DNA of 64,000 bases, from positions 248,001 through 312,000 of the forward strand of contig NZ_JAUXZY010000005.1 in assembly GCF_030693775.1 (NCBI RefSeq), given 5' to 3'. Shown here in pieces: positions 47,174 to 56,656 of this stretch (positions are counted from its first letter, which is position 1; each line of letters begins with the position of its first letter). The notes below the pieces were generated by a model. The model made no database searches. It worked only from the letters and a program-made list of their open reading frames with translations, and was not told the origin of the DNA. A program made the position numbers and the translations under genes. This DNA is from Polynucleobacter sp. Its GTDB lineage: Bacteria; Pseudomonadota; Gammaproteobacteria; Burkholderiales; Burkholderiaceae.

Positions 47174-48370
47174 ATGCGATTACTTCCCGAAATCGTCGAT
47201 TCAGCGGCAAGCATACAAGCCATTCGACGTGACATCCACGCCCATCCCGAGTTGCGCTTTGAGGAAATCCGTACAGCTGAACTGGTAGCAAAAGCGCTGA
47301 CCAGCTGGGGCATTCCGATTGTGCGCGGCCTAGGCAAGACTGGTGTGGTCGGTCGCGTTGACGGTGAGGCAGGCCCAGGAAAGATGATTGGTTTGCGCGC
47401 CGATATGGACGCCCTGCCGCTGCAAGAAAAAAATGTGTTTGCGCATGCATCGCAACATGCCGGAAAAATGCATGCCTGCGGTCACGATGGACACACTGCC
47501 ATCTTGCTCGGGGCCGCACACTACTTTTCAAGCCACCGTAACTTTGCCGGCTCGATCATTTTTATCTTCCAGCCGGCTGAAGAAGGCGGTGGCGGCGCTC
47601 GCGAAATGATTAAAGATGGTTTGTTTAAACAATTTCCATGCGATGCTGTATTCGGCTTACACAATTGGCCCGGTTTAGCGGAGGGTCACTTTGGGGTTAC
47701 TCCAGGGCCAATGATGGCATCAAGCAATGAGTTCGCGATCACCATTCGCGGTAAAGGTGGTCATGCTGCCTTACCGCACAACAGCGCCGATCCAGTTCTT
47801 GCTGGAGCGCACGTGGTGACAGCACTGCAAAGCATCATTACCCGCAATAAGCGTCCAGTCGACGCCGCTGTTCTATCGGTGACGCAGTTTCATGCAGGCG
47901 AGACCAGCAATGTCATTCCCGATAGCGCACAGATTGGGGGTACAGTTCGCACCTTTACCAACGAGGTGCTCGACCTAATTGAGCGACGCTTAAATGACGT
48001 TGCCCAGCATGTTGCAGAAGGTTTTGATTGCAAAGCCGATGTTGTCTTCACACGCAATTACCCACCTACGATCAACCATGAGCAGGAAACGCAATTTGCC
48101 ATCGGCGTCATGCAGGATCTTGTGGGCACAGAAAACGTCAATGTCCGAATTGATCCCACTATGGGGGCAGAAGACTTTGCCTTCATGTTACAAGAAAAAC
48201 CCGGATGCTATGTGTTTTTAGGTAATGGTGATGGCGATCACCGCAGTACCGGTCATGGCATGGGCCCGTGCCACCTACACAATCCCTCGTACGACTTTAA
48301 TGACGCACTGATCCCGGTCGGCGTGAATTACTGGGTTGCATTGGCACAAAAATTTCTAGCCAAATCCTAA
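47174..48370 (+). CDS. M20 family metal-dependent amidohydrolase
   Basis: 398-residue zinc peptidase/amidohydrolase of the hippurate/N-acyl-amino-acid hydrolase group. Metal-site segments: RADMDALPLQEK, HACGHDGHTAILLGAA, IFQPAEEGGGGAREMI and the dimerisation domain starting at GKGGHAALPHNSADPV; DPTMGAEDFAFML closes the site. Members free carboxylates from N-acyl amino acids. The exact substrate is not visible. It is convergent with the enoyl-CoA hydratase gene 18 bp away. Confidence 0.9.
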   Translation: MRLLPEIVDSAASIQAIRRDIHAHPELRFEEIRTAELVAKALTSWGIPIVRGLGKTGVVGRVDGEAGPGKMIGLRADMDALPLQEKNVFAHASQHAGKMHACGHDGHTAILLGAAHYFSSHRNFAGSIIFIFQPAEEGGGGAREMIKDGLFKQFPCDAVFGLHNWPGLAEGHFGVTPGPMMASSNEFAITIRGKGGHAALPHNSADPVLAGAHVVTALQSIITRNKRPVDAAVLSVTQFHAGETSNVIPDSAQIGGTVRTFTNEVLDLIERRLNDVAQHVAEGFDCKADVVFTRNYPPTINHEQETQFAIGVMQDLVGTENVNVRIDPTMGAEDFAFMLQEKPGCYVFLGNGDGDHRSTGHGMGPCHLHNPSYDFNDALIPVGVNYWVALAQKFLAKS

Positions 48371-48388
48371 ACGCAGTAAATAATTCGA

Positions 48389-49165
48389 TTACGAGTTTTT
48401 AAATTGGGGTGGTCGCTTTTCAATGAATGCGGCCATGCCTTCTTTTTGATCCTCTGTTCCAAAACAGCTATGAAAGAGGCGACGCTCAAAGCGAATGCCC
48501 TCACTTAAAGGCATCTCATAGGCCGCATTGATGCTTTCTTTGACCATCATGGTGGTGAGTAGCGGCATGTCGGCAATGGTCTTTGCAATCCCGCCCACTT
48601 GAGTGAGTAATTCTGCGGCAGGGAAAATACGACTCACCAAACCAGCGCGCTCAGCCTCTTGAGCATCCATCATGCGCCCAGTAAGGCACAGGTCCATTGC
48701 CTTGGATTTAGAGACTGCTCTGGGTAAGCGCTGCGTGCCGCCTGCACCTGGCAAGATGCCTAATTTCACTTCGGGCTGACCAAACTTAGCGCCATCGCCA
48801 GCAATGATCATGTCGCACATCATGGCAAGTTCACAGCCGCCGCCAAGTGCATAGCCATTGACCGCCGCAATTACCGGCTTACGAATTTTCCGAATGGTTT
48901 CCCAATTACGGGTAATGAAGTCTTGTCGATACACTTCATGAAATCCATACTCAGCCATCTTTGCAATGTCTGCGCCAGCAGCGAATGCTTTCTCGCTCCC
49001 CGTAATAATGATGCAGCCAATCTGGTCGTCTGCATCAAATGCCAATAAGGCCGCGCCCAACTCATCCATCAAGTCATCGTTTAAAGCATTGAGGACCTGT
49101 GGGCGATTTAAGGTAACCGTTGCTACTCTGCCATCGACGGCGGTAAGTATGGTGTCGTAATGCAT
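48389..49165 (-). CDS. Enoyl-CoA hydratase
   Basis: 258-residue crotonase-fold enzyme that hydrates 2-enoyl-CoA in beta-oxidation. The oxyanion-hole segments are [18 protein letters not shown] and [44 protein letters not shown], which contains both catalytic glutamates. Its closest recognisable type is the short-chain PaaF/EchA1 form. The nearby acyl-CoA ligase fits a fatty-acid degradation role but is not in the same transcription unit. Confidence 0.92.
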   Translation of the reverse strand: MHYDTILTAVDGRVATVTLNRPQVLNALNDDLMDELGAALLAFDADDQIGCIIITGSEKAFAAGADIAKMAEYGFHEVYRQDFITRNWETIRKIRKPVIAAVNGYALGGGCELAMMCDMIIAGDGAKFGQPEVKLGILPGAGGTQRLPRAVSKSKAMDLCLTGRMMDAQEAERAGLVSRIFPAAELLTQVGGIAKTIADMPLLTTMMVKESINAAYEMPLSEGIRFERRLFHSCFGTEDQKEGMAAFIEKRPPQFKNS

Positions 49166-49211
49166 TTTTTCCTTTAAGCGATTGCGATTTGGTGCGCATC
49201 ATTGCGCGCAT

Positions 49212-50387
49212 TTACTTCGGTAATAGTAACCACATCTGCCCGTCTTGCTTCATCCTGCCTGCAAGCTCTCCAGCAGCATCACCCGTACCCCAATAGTAAT
49301 CGGCACGAACGCCGCCCACAATAGCCGTCCCCGTATCTTGCGCCATCACTAAGCGGCGTAAGGTTTGTTTACTCAAAGGCCGTGTGGTTGTAATGAAAAC
49401 AGGCGCTCCGAGCGGCATTGCTTTGAGGTCAACGGCAATGCTGCGCTCTGCTGTTAATGGCACGCCCAGCGCGCCGATCGGACCTAAGTCGGGACTAACA
49501 TTACTCGGCAACTCTTTAAAGAACACAAACCGTGGATTGGCATTGAGCATCTCTTCCACGCGGCGGGGGTTGCGTTTAGCCCAGCTCTGAATGCCCTGCA
49601 TCGTCGCTTGGCTGCGGGTGATCTCGCCTTTATTTAAAAGCCATTGCGCAAACGACTTAAATGGTTGCTCATTGGTGCCAGCAAAGCCAAAGCGCAAAAC
49701 CGTACCATCATCCAATTTCACTTTGCCCGAGCCCTGAATTTGCATGAAGGCTGCAGCGACTGGATCTTCGACCCAAACGAGCTCTGAGCCGCGCAATAGA
49801 TTCGAATCCATTAACTCAGCGCGTGTTGGTCCTGGATTCGGTTTATTGCGACTCCATGCTGCGGGATAGCCATATAGGGGGACGGTATATCGCGACGTAC
49901 GTACACGCGAGCCATTCATGATCGGCTCGTAATAGCCCGTCACTAAGCCTGTTTCACTGCCAGAGGAATTGCTACGAATGGCATATGCCTGAAACGCATC
50001 TTCAAAATAGCGTCGCACTGCCTGTGGATTCGAACCAGAAACGGATTTGGCGCGATCGCAAACGCCGCTCCATGAGCGCGTGCTGTTGCGCTTCACCATG
50101 GCTTTGCAACTTTCAAGCCATGCAGACCACGCCGCGCTCAAATCATCCTCTTGCCAGCCGGGTATTTGCTGCCACGCGACCGGACTAAATGTAGCGATCG
50201 GGCTATTAAAGCTGGCTGCGGGAGCGCTGCTATCAATCGATGGTGTTCGTTGTCCAGGGCCTCGTGTAGGTGGAGTAGCGCAGCCCACGAGCAAAACCAG
50301 CACTAGAGCGCACATCGCGATAAGATGACAGCGGTACAGCGATTGCTGTTTCGTGGCTTTACAAAAAGGGTACCAATTCATCATCAT
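49212..50387 (-). CDS. mltA: Membrane-bound lytic murein transglycosylase A
   Basis: 391-residue lipoprotein that cleaves peptidoglycan glycan strands. The signal region IAMCALVLVLLVGCATPP contains a lipobox ending at Cys. The MltA domain is seen in ETGLVTGYYEPIMNGSR and VEDPVAAAFMQIQGSGKVKLDDG; the C-terminal 3D domain has AQDTGTAIVGGVRADYYWGTGDAAGELAG with the catalytic aspartate. Three consecutive ATG codons (50387, 50384, 50381) can start it; the ORF track uses an upstream TTG, which I do not adopt. Its start overlaps a candidate small divergent ORF by two bases. Confidence 0.94.
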   Translation of the reverse strand: MMMNWYPFCKATKQQSLYRCHLIAMCALVLVLLVGCATPPTRGPGQRTPSIDSSAPAASFNSPIATFSPVAWQQIPGWQEDDLSAAWSAWLESCKAMVKRNSTRSWSGVCDRAKSVSGSNPQAVRRYFEDAFQAYAIRSNSSGSETGLVTGYYEPIMNGSRVRTSRYTVPLYGYPAAWSRNKPNPGPTRAELMDSNLLRGSELVWVEDPVAAAFMQIQGSGKVKLDDGTVLRFGFAGTNEQPFKSFAQWLLNKGEITRSQATMQGIQSWAKRNPRRVEEMLNANPRFVFFKELPSNVSPDLGPIGALGVPLTAERSIAVDLKAMPLGAPVFITTTRPLSKQTLRRLVMAQDTGTAIVGGVRADYYWGTGDAAGELAGRMKQDGQMWLLLPK

Positions 50388-50505
50388 GATTGCCAATTTA
50401 CTCGATCAATACCCCATGCTACTTTTTGTACTCGAGGGTCTGCTTGCCTTATGCCTACTTTTATTCATTGTTTTTTGGACCAGCAAGGGTAGAAAAGAGG
50501 ACTAA
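50386..50505 (+). CDS. Candidate small membrane protein, 39 residues
   Basis: An ORF below the track's size limit: ATG to TAA, 39 codons. It reads [20 protein letters not shown] and continues with a single strong membrane helix (~12-31), a Trp at the interface and a basic/acidic cytoplasmic tail (SKGRKED). The positive-inside pattern looks like a genuine small membrane protein. It is divergent from mltA and overlaps its start; it ends 10 bp before the convergent apaG. No clear Shine-Dalgarno sequence is seen. The function is unknown, and chance occurrence is possible. Confidence 0.45.
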   Translation: MIANLLDQYPMLLFVLEGLLALCLLLFIVFWTSKGRKED

Positions 50506-50515
50506 GCTAATACCC

Positions 50516-50890
50516 TTAATGCAGGGTGCGCGGCATCACGAGGGCAAATTCAGCAATCGGCGCCTGAAAAAAGTGGGCATCCTCCGTAACGCAGAAATAT
50601 TCACCGCGCATCGTTCCCGCCGGCGTGGGCAAAGTAGCCCAACTGGTGTACTCAAACTGCTCACCTTCGCGCAAAAGGGGCTGTTGCCCCACAATCCCAA
50701 GGCCACGAACTTCCTGCACGGCATTGTCCCCATCGGTGATGTGCCAGTGGCGTGCAATGAGCTGCACCGGGGTGGTGCCAATATTGCGAATCGTGACCGT
50801 GTAGGCAAAGGCAAATTGCCGGTTATCGGGGTCGGACTGCTCTGGCAAGTACTGGGTGCGTACAGAAATACGGATTTCGTGGGAATTCAT
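50516..50890 (-). CDS. apaG: Co2+/Mg2+ efflux protein ApaG
   Basis: 124-residue single-domain protein with a fibronectin-III-like fold; the role is unclear although it is historically tied to cobalt and magnesium phenotypes. Landmarks: [46 protein letters not shown]-type [19 protein letters not shown] and [10 protein letters not shown]. The start [10 protein letters not shown] is preferred over the six-codon upstream extension. It is divergent from rpe. Confidence 0.94.
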   Translation of the reverse strand: MNSHEIRISVRTQYLPEQSDPDNRQFAFAYTVTIRNIGTTPVQLIARHWHITDGDNAVQEVRGLGIVGQQPLLREGEQFEYTSWATLPTPAGTMRGEYFCVTEDAHFFQAPIAEFALVMPRTLH

Positions 50891-50927
50891 GGAGGCATTC
50901 TGCTTCATCCTGAGGGCAACTGCAAGC

Positions 50928-50933
50928 TAGAAT
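50928..50933 (+). promoter_or_regulatory. Candidate -10 box ahead of rpe-trpEGDC
   Basis: TAGAAT (5/6 match) lies 41 bp before the rpe start. A -35 element is weak (TTCATC at 18 nt). The predicted transcription start falls at about 50940, which is the A of a 12-codon upstream ORF. Confidence 0.35.
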
Positions 50934-50974
50934 CTAGGTATGGACCGTCAAAAACTCTTTTCTTTCAAGCCAAT

Positions 50975-51694
50975 ATGAGCCAAAAGCCAGAACTAGGTCA
51001 ATCAAAGCAATACCTTATTGCCCCCTCCATTCTGTCCGCTGACTTTGCTCGCCTTGGCGCGGAAGTCACTGACGTTCTGTCTGCAGGGGCAGACTGGGTG
51101 CACTTTGATGTGATGGACAACCATTACGTGCCCAATCTCACCATTGGGCCTCTGGTTTGCGAAGCCATCCGCTCTTATGCCGTGAAAGATGGCAAACCAG
51201 CCATGATTGATGTCCATTTAATGGTGGAGCCCGTTGACCGCATCATTCCAGACTTTGCTAAGGCCGGGGCCAATTTAATTAGCTTTCACCCCGAAGCGAG
51301 TAGTCATGTGCACCGTAGCCTCAACTTGATTCGCGATCAGGGCTGCTACGCCGGCCTTGTGTTTAATCCAGCTACGCCACTGGATCATCTTGATCACACC
51401 TTGGATTTAATTGATTTGGTTTTGCTGATGTCGGTAAACCCCGGTTTTGGGGGGCAATCCTTTATTCCGAGCACGCTAGAGAAAATTGCAACAGTACGTG
51501 CTCGCCTGGATCGCTACGAACAGGAGACCGGCAAACACATTCGCCTCGAAGTCGATGGCGGCATTAAGGCCGACAATATTGCGGCGATTGCCAAGGCGGG
51601 TGCCGACACCTTTGTTGCGGGATCAGCTATTTTTGGCAAACCAAATTATGTGGATGTCATAGCGGCCATGCGAACGGAAGTGAGCAAAGTCTAA
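50975..51694 (+). CDS. rpe: Ribulose-phosphate 3-epimerase
   Basis: 239-residue TIM-barrel enzyme that interconverts ribulose-5-P and xylulose-5-P. Landmarks: [64 protein letters not shown] and [11 protein letters not shown]. The ORF track runs 195 codons upstream in the same frame, antisense to apaG; the start [10 protein letters not shown] fits the family. No good Shine-Dalgarno sequence precedes it. It is joined to trpE by a TAATG overlap; the phosphoglycolate phosphatase gene often found between them is absent. Confidence 0.96.
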   Translation: MSQKPELGQSKQYLIAPSILSADFARLGAEVTDVLSAGADWVHFDVMDNHYVPNLTIGPLVCEAIRSYAVKDGKPAMIDVHLMVEPVDRIIPDFAKAGANLISFHPEASSHVHRSLNLIRDQGCYAGLVFNPATPLDHLDHTLDLIDLVLLMSVNPGFGGQSFIPSTLEKIATVRARLDRYEQETGKHIRLEVDGGIKADNIAAIAKAGADTFVAGSAIFGKPNYVDVIAAMRTEVSKV

Positions 51695-53199
51695 TGCAAC
51701 GCACTGAATTTGATGCCCTCGCTGCGCAGGGTTTTAATCGCATTCCGCTTGTACAAGAAACCCTAGCGGACTTAGAGACGCCACTCTCTCTGTACCTCAA
51801 ACTGACCAGCACCAGCGGTCAAAAAAATACCTATTTACTCGAGTCCGTTGTTGGGGGCGAGCGCTTTGGGCGTTTTTCGTTTATTGGCCTTCCAGCAAAA
51901 ACCATTCTTCGCTCGATTGGCACGCCGCTCGCACCCGTTACCGAAGTCGTTACCGATGGCACGGTTGTTGAAACCAATCACGACAATCCATTGGATTTTG
52001 TCGATGCCTACTTTAAGCGCTTTAAGGTAGCTGTTCCTCCCGGCCTCCCACGCTTCTGCGGTGGTCTCGCAGGGTATTTTGGCTATGACACGGTGCGCTA
52101 CATCGAATCCCGTCTGGCGCAACATACGCTACCAGACGAATTACATGTACCCGATATTCAATTGATGCTCACTGAAGAGCTCGCCGTGATTGATAATGTC
52201 GCGGGCCGCATTTACTTAATTGTGTATGCCGATCCCACTATCAAAAACGATTTTGAGCGGGCCCAAGCCAGATTAGATGAACTGCGACAGTGCATCGGTC
52301 GGTCAATCACCATGCCAGCAACACCGCCAAGCACCAAAACCGAACTGATTCGCCGCTTTGATGCAGCTGATTTTGAAGCAGCTGTTCGTCGCACCAAAGA
52401 CTACATCTTGGCGGGAGACTGCATGCAAGTGGTAATTGGTCAGCGCATTAGTAAGCCGTTTACTGAATCGCCCTTAGCGCTTTATCGCGCACTACGCTCA
52501 TTAAACCCATCACCGTATATGTACTTCTATGACTTTGGGGACCTACAGGTAGTCGGCTCATCACCCGAGATCTTGGTACGGCAAGAGCTGCGTGAATCAC
52601 AAAAGATTGTGACCATCCGCCCTCTCGCTGGAACGCGTCCGCGCGGCGCTACCCCCGAAGAAGATGCGCGCCTGGCAACCGAACTCTTAGCCGATCCAAA
52701 AGAAATTGCCGAGCACGTGATGTTGATTGATTTAGCACGCAACGATGTGGGTCGCATTGCTAAGACGGGCACGGTCAAGGTCACGGACTCGATGGTGATT
52801 GAAAAATACTCCCACGTGCAACACATCGTCAGCTCGGTCGAGGGCGAGTTACTCGATAACATGAGCAATATGAATGTGCTCCGAGCTACTTTTCCAGCAG
52901 GCACTTTATCGGGCGCTCCTAAAATACGCGCCATGGAAATTATTGATGAGATGGAGATTACTAAGCGTGGCATTTACGGTGGCGCAGCCGGCTATCTGTC
53001 TTTCTCTGGCGACATGGATGTGGCCATTGTGATTCGTACGGGCGTCATTCGCGATGGCATGCTGCACTCGCAAGCGGGTGCTGGGGTTGTGGCTGACTCT
53101 GACCCAGCTGCTGAATGGCGCGAAACCGAAGCCAAGGCACGTGCGGTTCTAATGGCTGCGGATTTAGTACAAGGAGGTCTTGATGCTCCTCATGATTGA
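51694..53199 (+). CDS. trpE: Anthranilate synthase component I
   Basis: 501-residue chorismate-utilising enzyme for the first step of tryptophan synthesis. N-terminal part carries the feedback-site-type sequence [19 protein letters not shown] (LLES motif near 45). The catalytic part shows [42 protein letters not shown] and [18 protein letters not shown]. It overlaps trpG by 17 bp. Confidence 0.97.
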   Translation: MQRTEFDALAAQGFNRIPLVQETLADLETPLSLYLKLTSTSGQKNTYLLESVVGGERFGRFSFIGLPAKTILRSIGTPLAPVTEVVTDGTVVETNHDNPLDFVDAYFKRFKVAVPPGLPRFCGGLAGYFGYDTVRYIESRLAQHTLPDELHVPDIQLMLTEELAVIDNVAGRIYLIVYADPTIKNDFERAQARLDELRQCIGRSITMPATPPSTKTELIRRFDAADFEAAVRRTKDYILAGDCMQVVIGQRISKPFTESPLALYRALRSLNPSPYMYFYDFGDLQVVGSSPEILVRQELRESQKIVTIRPLAGTRPRGATPEEDARLATELLADPKEIAEHVMLIDLARNDVGRIAKTGTVKVTDSMVIEKYSHVQHIVSSVEGELLDNMSNMNVLRATFPAGTLSGAPKIRAMEIIDEMEITKRGIYGGAAGYLSFSGDMDVAIVIRTGVIRDGMLHSQAGAGVVADSDPAAEWRETEAKARAVLMAADLVQGGLDAPHD

Positions 53200-53755
53200 T
53201 AACTACGACTCGTTCACCTATAACTTGGTGCAGTATTTCGCTGAACTGGGTGAAGATGTTCGTGTGTATCGCAACGACGAAATCACCCTAGCGCAGATTG
53301 AGGCACTCAAACCAGATCGAATCTGTATTTCACCAGGGCCTTGCAGCCCAAGCGAGGCAGGCATTTCAGTGGATGTGATTAAGCACTTTGCTGGCAAAGT
53401 ACCTATCTTAGGAGTTTGCCTTGGCCACCAGGCTATTGGTGAAGCCTTCGGGGGCGATATCATTCGCGCGCAAAAAGTCATGCATGGCAAAACCGATGCG
53501 ATTACACATACCGGTGCCGGTGTATTTGAAAATCTTCCAAGCCCATTTACGGTCACGCGCTATCACTCGCTCGCGATTGATCGCAAAACTATTCCAGCGT
53601 GCTTAGAGATTACGGCGCAATCTGCCGATGGTGAAATCATGGGCGTACGGCACCGCGACTTACCGATCGAGGGTGTCCAGTTCCACCCTGAATCGATTTT
53701 GTCGGAGCAAGGCCATGCCCTACTCAAGAACTTCCTGCAATTAAAGGTGCATTAA
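53183..53755 (+). CDS. trpG: Anthranilate synthase component II (glutamine amidotransferase)
   Basis: 190-residue class I glutamine amidotransferase that supplies ammonia to TrpE. The oxyanion loop is [11 protein letters not shown], the nucleophile is in [15 protein letters not shown] and the His-Glu pair is in VQFHPESIL. The start ATG at 53183 has AAGGAGG 5 nt upstream, inside trpE, which supports it over the ORF-track TTG one codon earlier. It could also serve folate synthesis (PabA) as in many bacteria with a single gene. Confidence 0.97.
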   Translation: MLLMIDNYDSFTYNLVQYFAELGEDVRVYRNDEITLAQIEALKPDRICISPGPCSPSEAGISVDVIKHFAGKVPILGVCLGHQAIGEAFGGDIIRAQKVMHGKTDAITHTGAGVFENLPSPFTVTRYHSLAIDRKTIPACLEITAQSADGEIMGVRHRDLPIEGVQFHPESILSEQGHALLKNFLQLKVH

Positions 53756-53758
53756 GCC

Positions 53759-54787
53759 ATGCCGATTACGCCATCCGAAGCTCTGCAATGCTGTATTGAC
53801 GGTCGTGAACTGAGTCATGACGACATGACTGCCATGATGCGCCACATCATGAGCGGCGACATTCCGCCTACCCTGGTCGCTGCTTTTTTAGTCGCGCTGC
53901 GAACCAAAAAAGAAACTGTGGGCGAAATCGCAGCTGCGGCGCAAGTCATGCGCGAGTTTGCCACTCCAGTTCATATCAAGGACACACGGCATTTAGTCGA
54001 TGTAGTTGGTACCGGCGGTGATGGTGCGCATACCTTTAATATTTCAACCGCAGCGATGTTTGTAGCCGCTGCTGCCGGCGCCAAGATTGCTAAGCATGGC
54101 AATCGCAGCGTGAGCAGTAAGTCCGGTAGTGCCGATGTTTTAGAGTCCTTGGGCGTCAATCTCAACGTCAGTCCAGAGCGTGTTGCAGAAAGTATCTCAA
54201 CACTTGGTGTGGGCTTCATGTTTGCACCCAACCACCACCCTGCAATGAAGAATGTGGTTCCCATTCGCAGAGAGCTTGGGGTTCGCACTGTATTTAACAT
54301 TTTGGGTCCGCTGACCAACCCAGCTAATGCAAAGCATATTTTGATGGGTGTGTTTAATGCGGAGTTGGTCGGCATTCAGGCGCGCGTACTGCAATCCCTT
54401 GGTATGACCCATGCCATGGTGGTATTTGGTCGCGATGGCCTTGATGAAATCTCCCTAGAAGGCCCCACACTCATTGGTGAACTCAAAAATGGGCTGGTGA
54501 GTGAATATGAGATTCATCCCCGTGATTTTGGTTTAAGCACCGCGCCCACCAGCGGCTTTCAGGTAGCTAATGCCGAAGAGTCAAAGCAGATTGTCTTGCG
54601 CGTCCTAGGTGGTGAGGCAGGTCCTGCGAGTGACATTGTTTGCCTCAATGCCGGCGCCACAATCTATGTTGCCGATCTAGCGCCCGACATTGCCACCGGA
54701 ATTGCCATGGCTAAAGCGGCCATCGCAAATGGCACTGCACGTAGCACCTTAGATCAGTTCATTGCGGCAACGCAGCTTAAATCATGA
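53759..54787 (+). CDS. trpD: Anthranilate phosphoribosyltransferase
   Basis: 342-residue enzyme transferring phosphoribose from PRPP to anthranilate. Landmarks: [70 protein letters not shown] and [16 protein letters not shown]. It begins 3 bp after the trpG stop and overlaps trpC by 4 bp. Confidence 0.98.
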   Translation: MPITPSEALQCCIDGRELSHDDMTAMMRHIMSGDIPPTLVAAFLVALRTKKETVGEIAAAAQVMREFATPVHIKDTRHLVDVVGTGGDGAHTFNISTAAMFVAAAAGAKIAKHGNRSVSSKSGSADVLESLGVNLNVSPERVAESISTLGVGFMFAPNHHPAMKNVVPIRRELGVRTVFNILGPLTNPANAKHILMGVFNAELVGIQARVLQSLGMTHAMVVFGRDGLDEISLEGPTLIGELKNGLVSEYEIHPRDFGLSTAPTSGFQVANAEESKQIVLRVLGGEAGPASDIVCLNAGATIYVADLAPDIATGIAMAKAAIANGTARSTLDQFIAATQLKS

Positions 54788-55587
54788 GCGATATCTTAGA
54801 GCGCATTATTGCGACTAAGCGCGTTGAAGTCGCGCACGGCCTGAACACCATGCCAATGAACGCATTGCGTGATCAAGTCGAAGCGCAGCGTCAAGATCCT
54901 TTCTATACACCGCGTGGATTCGTGGCGGCGATTGAGGGCAAGATCACCAACGGTAAATCAGGCATCATCGCTGAAATTAAAAAAGCCAGTCCCAGCAAGG
55001 GCATCTTGCGCGCCGAGTTTGATCCTGCATGGATTGCAAAAAGCTATGCGCAGCACGGCGCAGCTTGCCTTTCTGTATTAACCGATGTGCAGTACTTTCA
55101 GGGCTCCAGTGACTATTTAAAAGTAGCACGCGCAGCTTGTGCCCTCCCAGTGCTACGCAAAGATTTTATGATCGACCCCTACCAGGTGCTTGAAGCGCGT
55201 GCCATGGGTGCAGATGCGATTCTGCTCATTGCAGCGGCGCTCGATTTAGATCATATGCGTGAGCTTGAGCAATGCGCACACGATCTGGGCATGGATGTCT
55301 TGGTTGAAGTGCACAATGCAGAAGAGCTTAGGGCTGCACTCCAGCTTAAAACACCCTTATTGGGCATCAATAACCGTAACCTCAAAACCTTTGAGGTTAC
55401 GCTAGAAACCACCATTGACTTACTCAGCAGCATTGGCGACGACAAGATCATCGTGACTGAATCCGGCATTCTGGAGCGAGCAGATGTTCTGCGCATGCGA
55501 GAGCATCAGGTCAATGCATTTTTAGTGGGCGAAGTATTTATGCGAGCGCCTGACCCTGGCGTAGCACTCGCTGCACTTTTTGCCTAA
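54784..55587 (+). CDS. trpC: Indole-3-glycerol phosphate synthase
   Basis: 267-residue TIM-barrel enzyme, the monofunctional form without a fused TrpF. Landmarks: [79 protein letters not shown] and IVTESGIL. It ends the rpe-trpEGDC unit and overlaps the convergent membrane-protein gene by 4 bp; both stops lie in a small TGCCTAA/TTAGGCA inverted repeat. Confidence 0.97.
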   Translation: MSDILERIIATKRVEVAHGLNTMPMNALRDQVEAQRQDPFYTPRGFVAAIEGKITNGKSGIIAEIKKASPSKGILRAEFDPAWIAKSYAQHGAACLSVLTDVQYFQGSSDYLKVARAACALPVLRKDFMIDPYQVLEARAMGADAILLIAAALDLDHMRELEQCAHDLGMDVLVEVHNAEELRAALQLKTPLLGINNRNLKTFEVTLETTIDLLSSIGDDKIIVTESGILERADVLRMREHQVNAFLVGEVFMRAPDPGVALAALFA

Positions 55588-56159
55588 GGGCCTTTAGGCA
55601 GGCGACGCCGCATTAAATCAATACCGTATTTAATGAGGGCGATCAGCAAAATCGATCCGGCGACGTCACCGGCAAACATCACAAAAAAATGATTAATGCT
55701 GCCGGACTCTAAATCGCGCAACATAAACCAATACTGATGGAATGCCGAACTCATTAAGGCATAGATCACAATGCAAAGAAGAATTTTTTGCATGCTTAAA
55801 TTACTGAGATCATTACTAATATAAGTATTCGAAACAACAACCCACTTTGCAAATAAAGGTGCAAATCCGGATATCAGGCCTATACCAATACAGGTTACTA
55901 AATCGGGTATGAAAACCCCAAAATACGAAATAGCGAAGGAGGCCGCTGCAATACCGATAGCGCCAGCCAAACCAAATATCAAAATAAGAAATAAACGCAG
56001 GCCCGCTGGTAAGTAAATCCAGCTCACACCGAGATCGTATTTCAAGGTCTCAGTGATCCAGTCATTGAAAAAAAATAAAGCACTGTACAGTAGCGCACTA
56101 ATTAATGTGCCCACCAGAAATACCGACAAACGATTAGAAAATGTCCTTACAGATTCCAT
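55584..56159 (-). CDS. Hypothetical inner-membrane protein, about six helices
   Basis: 191-residue protein I do not recognise with certainty. Hydrophobic segments at about 12-33, 48-70, 75-105, 119-137, 150-170 suggest five to six membrane helices. The [28 protein letters not shown] part recalls the PAG-containing loop of MASE1-type sensory membrane domains, but no output domain follows. The ATG at 56159 is chosen over an upstream GTG. The gene is visibly more AT-rich than its neighbours and is divergent from a winged-helix regulator, so the two may form a sensor/regulator or effector/regulator pair. Function unknown. Confidence 0.62.
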   Translation of the reverse strand: MESVRTFSNRLSVFLVGTLISALLYSALFFFNDWITETLKYDLGVSWIYLPAGLRLFLILIFGLAGAIGIAAASFAISYFGVFIPDLVTCIGIGLISGFAPLFAKWVVVSNTYISNDLSNLSMQKILLCIVIYALMSSAFHQYWFMLRDLESGSINHFFVMFAGDVAGSILLIALIKYGIDLMRRRLPKGP

Positions 56160-56221
56160 ACTTTCTTCTTGCGCGACAAAAGAGTGCGTCACACTTACAA
56201 AGGGTTTATACTTAGCTCAAC

Positions 56222-56231
56222 GGTGTACACC
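56222..56231. promoter_or_regulatory. Palindromic operator candidate GGTGTACACC
   Basis: A perfect 10-bp palindrome in the AT-rich 131-bp region between the divergent membrane-protein and winged-helix genes. It is 62 bp from the membrane-protein start and 59 bp from the regulator start, so one dimer could control both. Binding by the adjacent regulator is inference. Confidence 0.4.
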
Positions 56232-56290
56232 ATTGTTTGTTTATATATTTACTAATATAACGAAGGTTTTTGAGTTTAAAAATTTAAATA

Positions 56291-56650
56291 ATGCCAGGCC
56301 CATCCAACTCTAAGAATTCTGCCTATATTCGCTTCCTCAATTTAATTGACGTGCTGGATCGCATTAATCCAGGCAAGAAATTGGACGCCACAGAAGAAAG
56401 TTTACTCAATAAGATTGTTTTAAGCGCGCACCAAGGTCGGGTTATGTTGGTGGGTGATCTCATTTCGCTCGCTGAGTTCGGTTCGCAAGCGACCTTACAC
56501 GGTCGACTTAAAAATTTACGCGCGATGGGTTTAATTGAGATGACCGCAGATGAAGATGGTCGCAAAAAACACGTCGTGCCCACCAAGTCCGCTATGAAGC
56601 GCTATGAAGAGTTATCCAAATGTCTGGAAAAAGCGGTTCGCGCGAGCTAA
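56291..56650 (+). CDS. Winged-helix (MarR-like) transcriptional regulator
   Basis: 119-residue small DNA-binding protein. The region VMLVGDLISLAEFGSQATLHGRLKNLRAMGLIEMTADEDGRKKHVVPTKSAMKRYEEL (about 52-110) reads as helix-turn-helix with a recognition helix (QATLHGRLKNL) and a beta wing (DEDGRKKHVVPT), as in MarR-like proteins. The N terminus is short with a helix (YIRFLNLIDVLDRI). It is divergent from the AT-rich membrane-protein gene and is probably its regulator. The ligand is unknown. Confidence 0.72.
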   Translation: MPGPSNSKNSAYIRFLNLIDVLDRINPGKKLDATEESLLNKIVLSAHQGRVMLVGDLISLAEFGSQATLHGRLKNLRAMGLIEMTADEDGRKKHVVPTKSAMKRYEELSKCLEKAVRAS

Positions 56651-56656
56651 ATTGAC

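Noticed and set aside
50390-50974. 195-codon upstream extension of rpe in the same frame
   Set aside because: It runs antisense to apaG, has no similarity to epimerases, and the rpe family begins close to the internal ATG at 50975.
55581-55600. TGCCTAA/TTAGGCA inverted repeat as a terminator
   Set aside because: No T-tract follows on either strand; it arises from the two overlapping stop codons of convergent genes.
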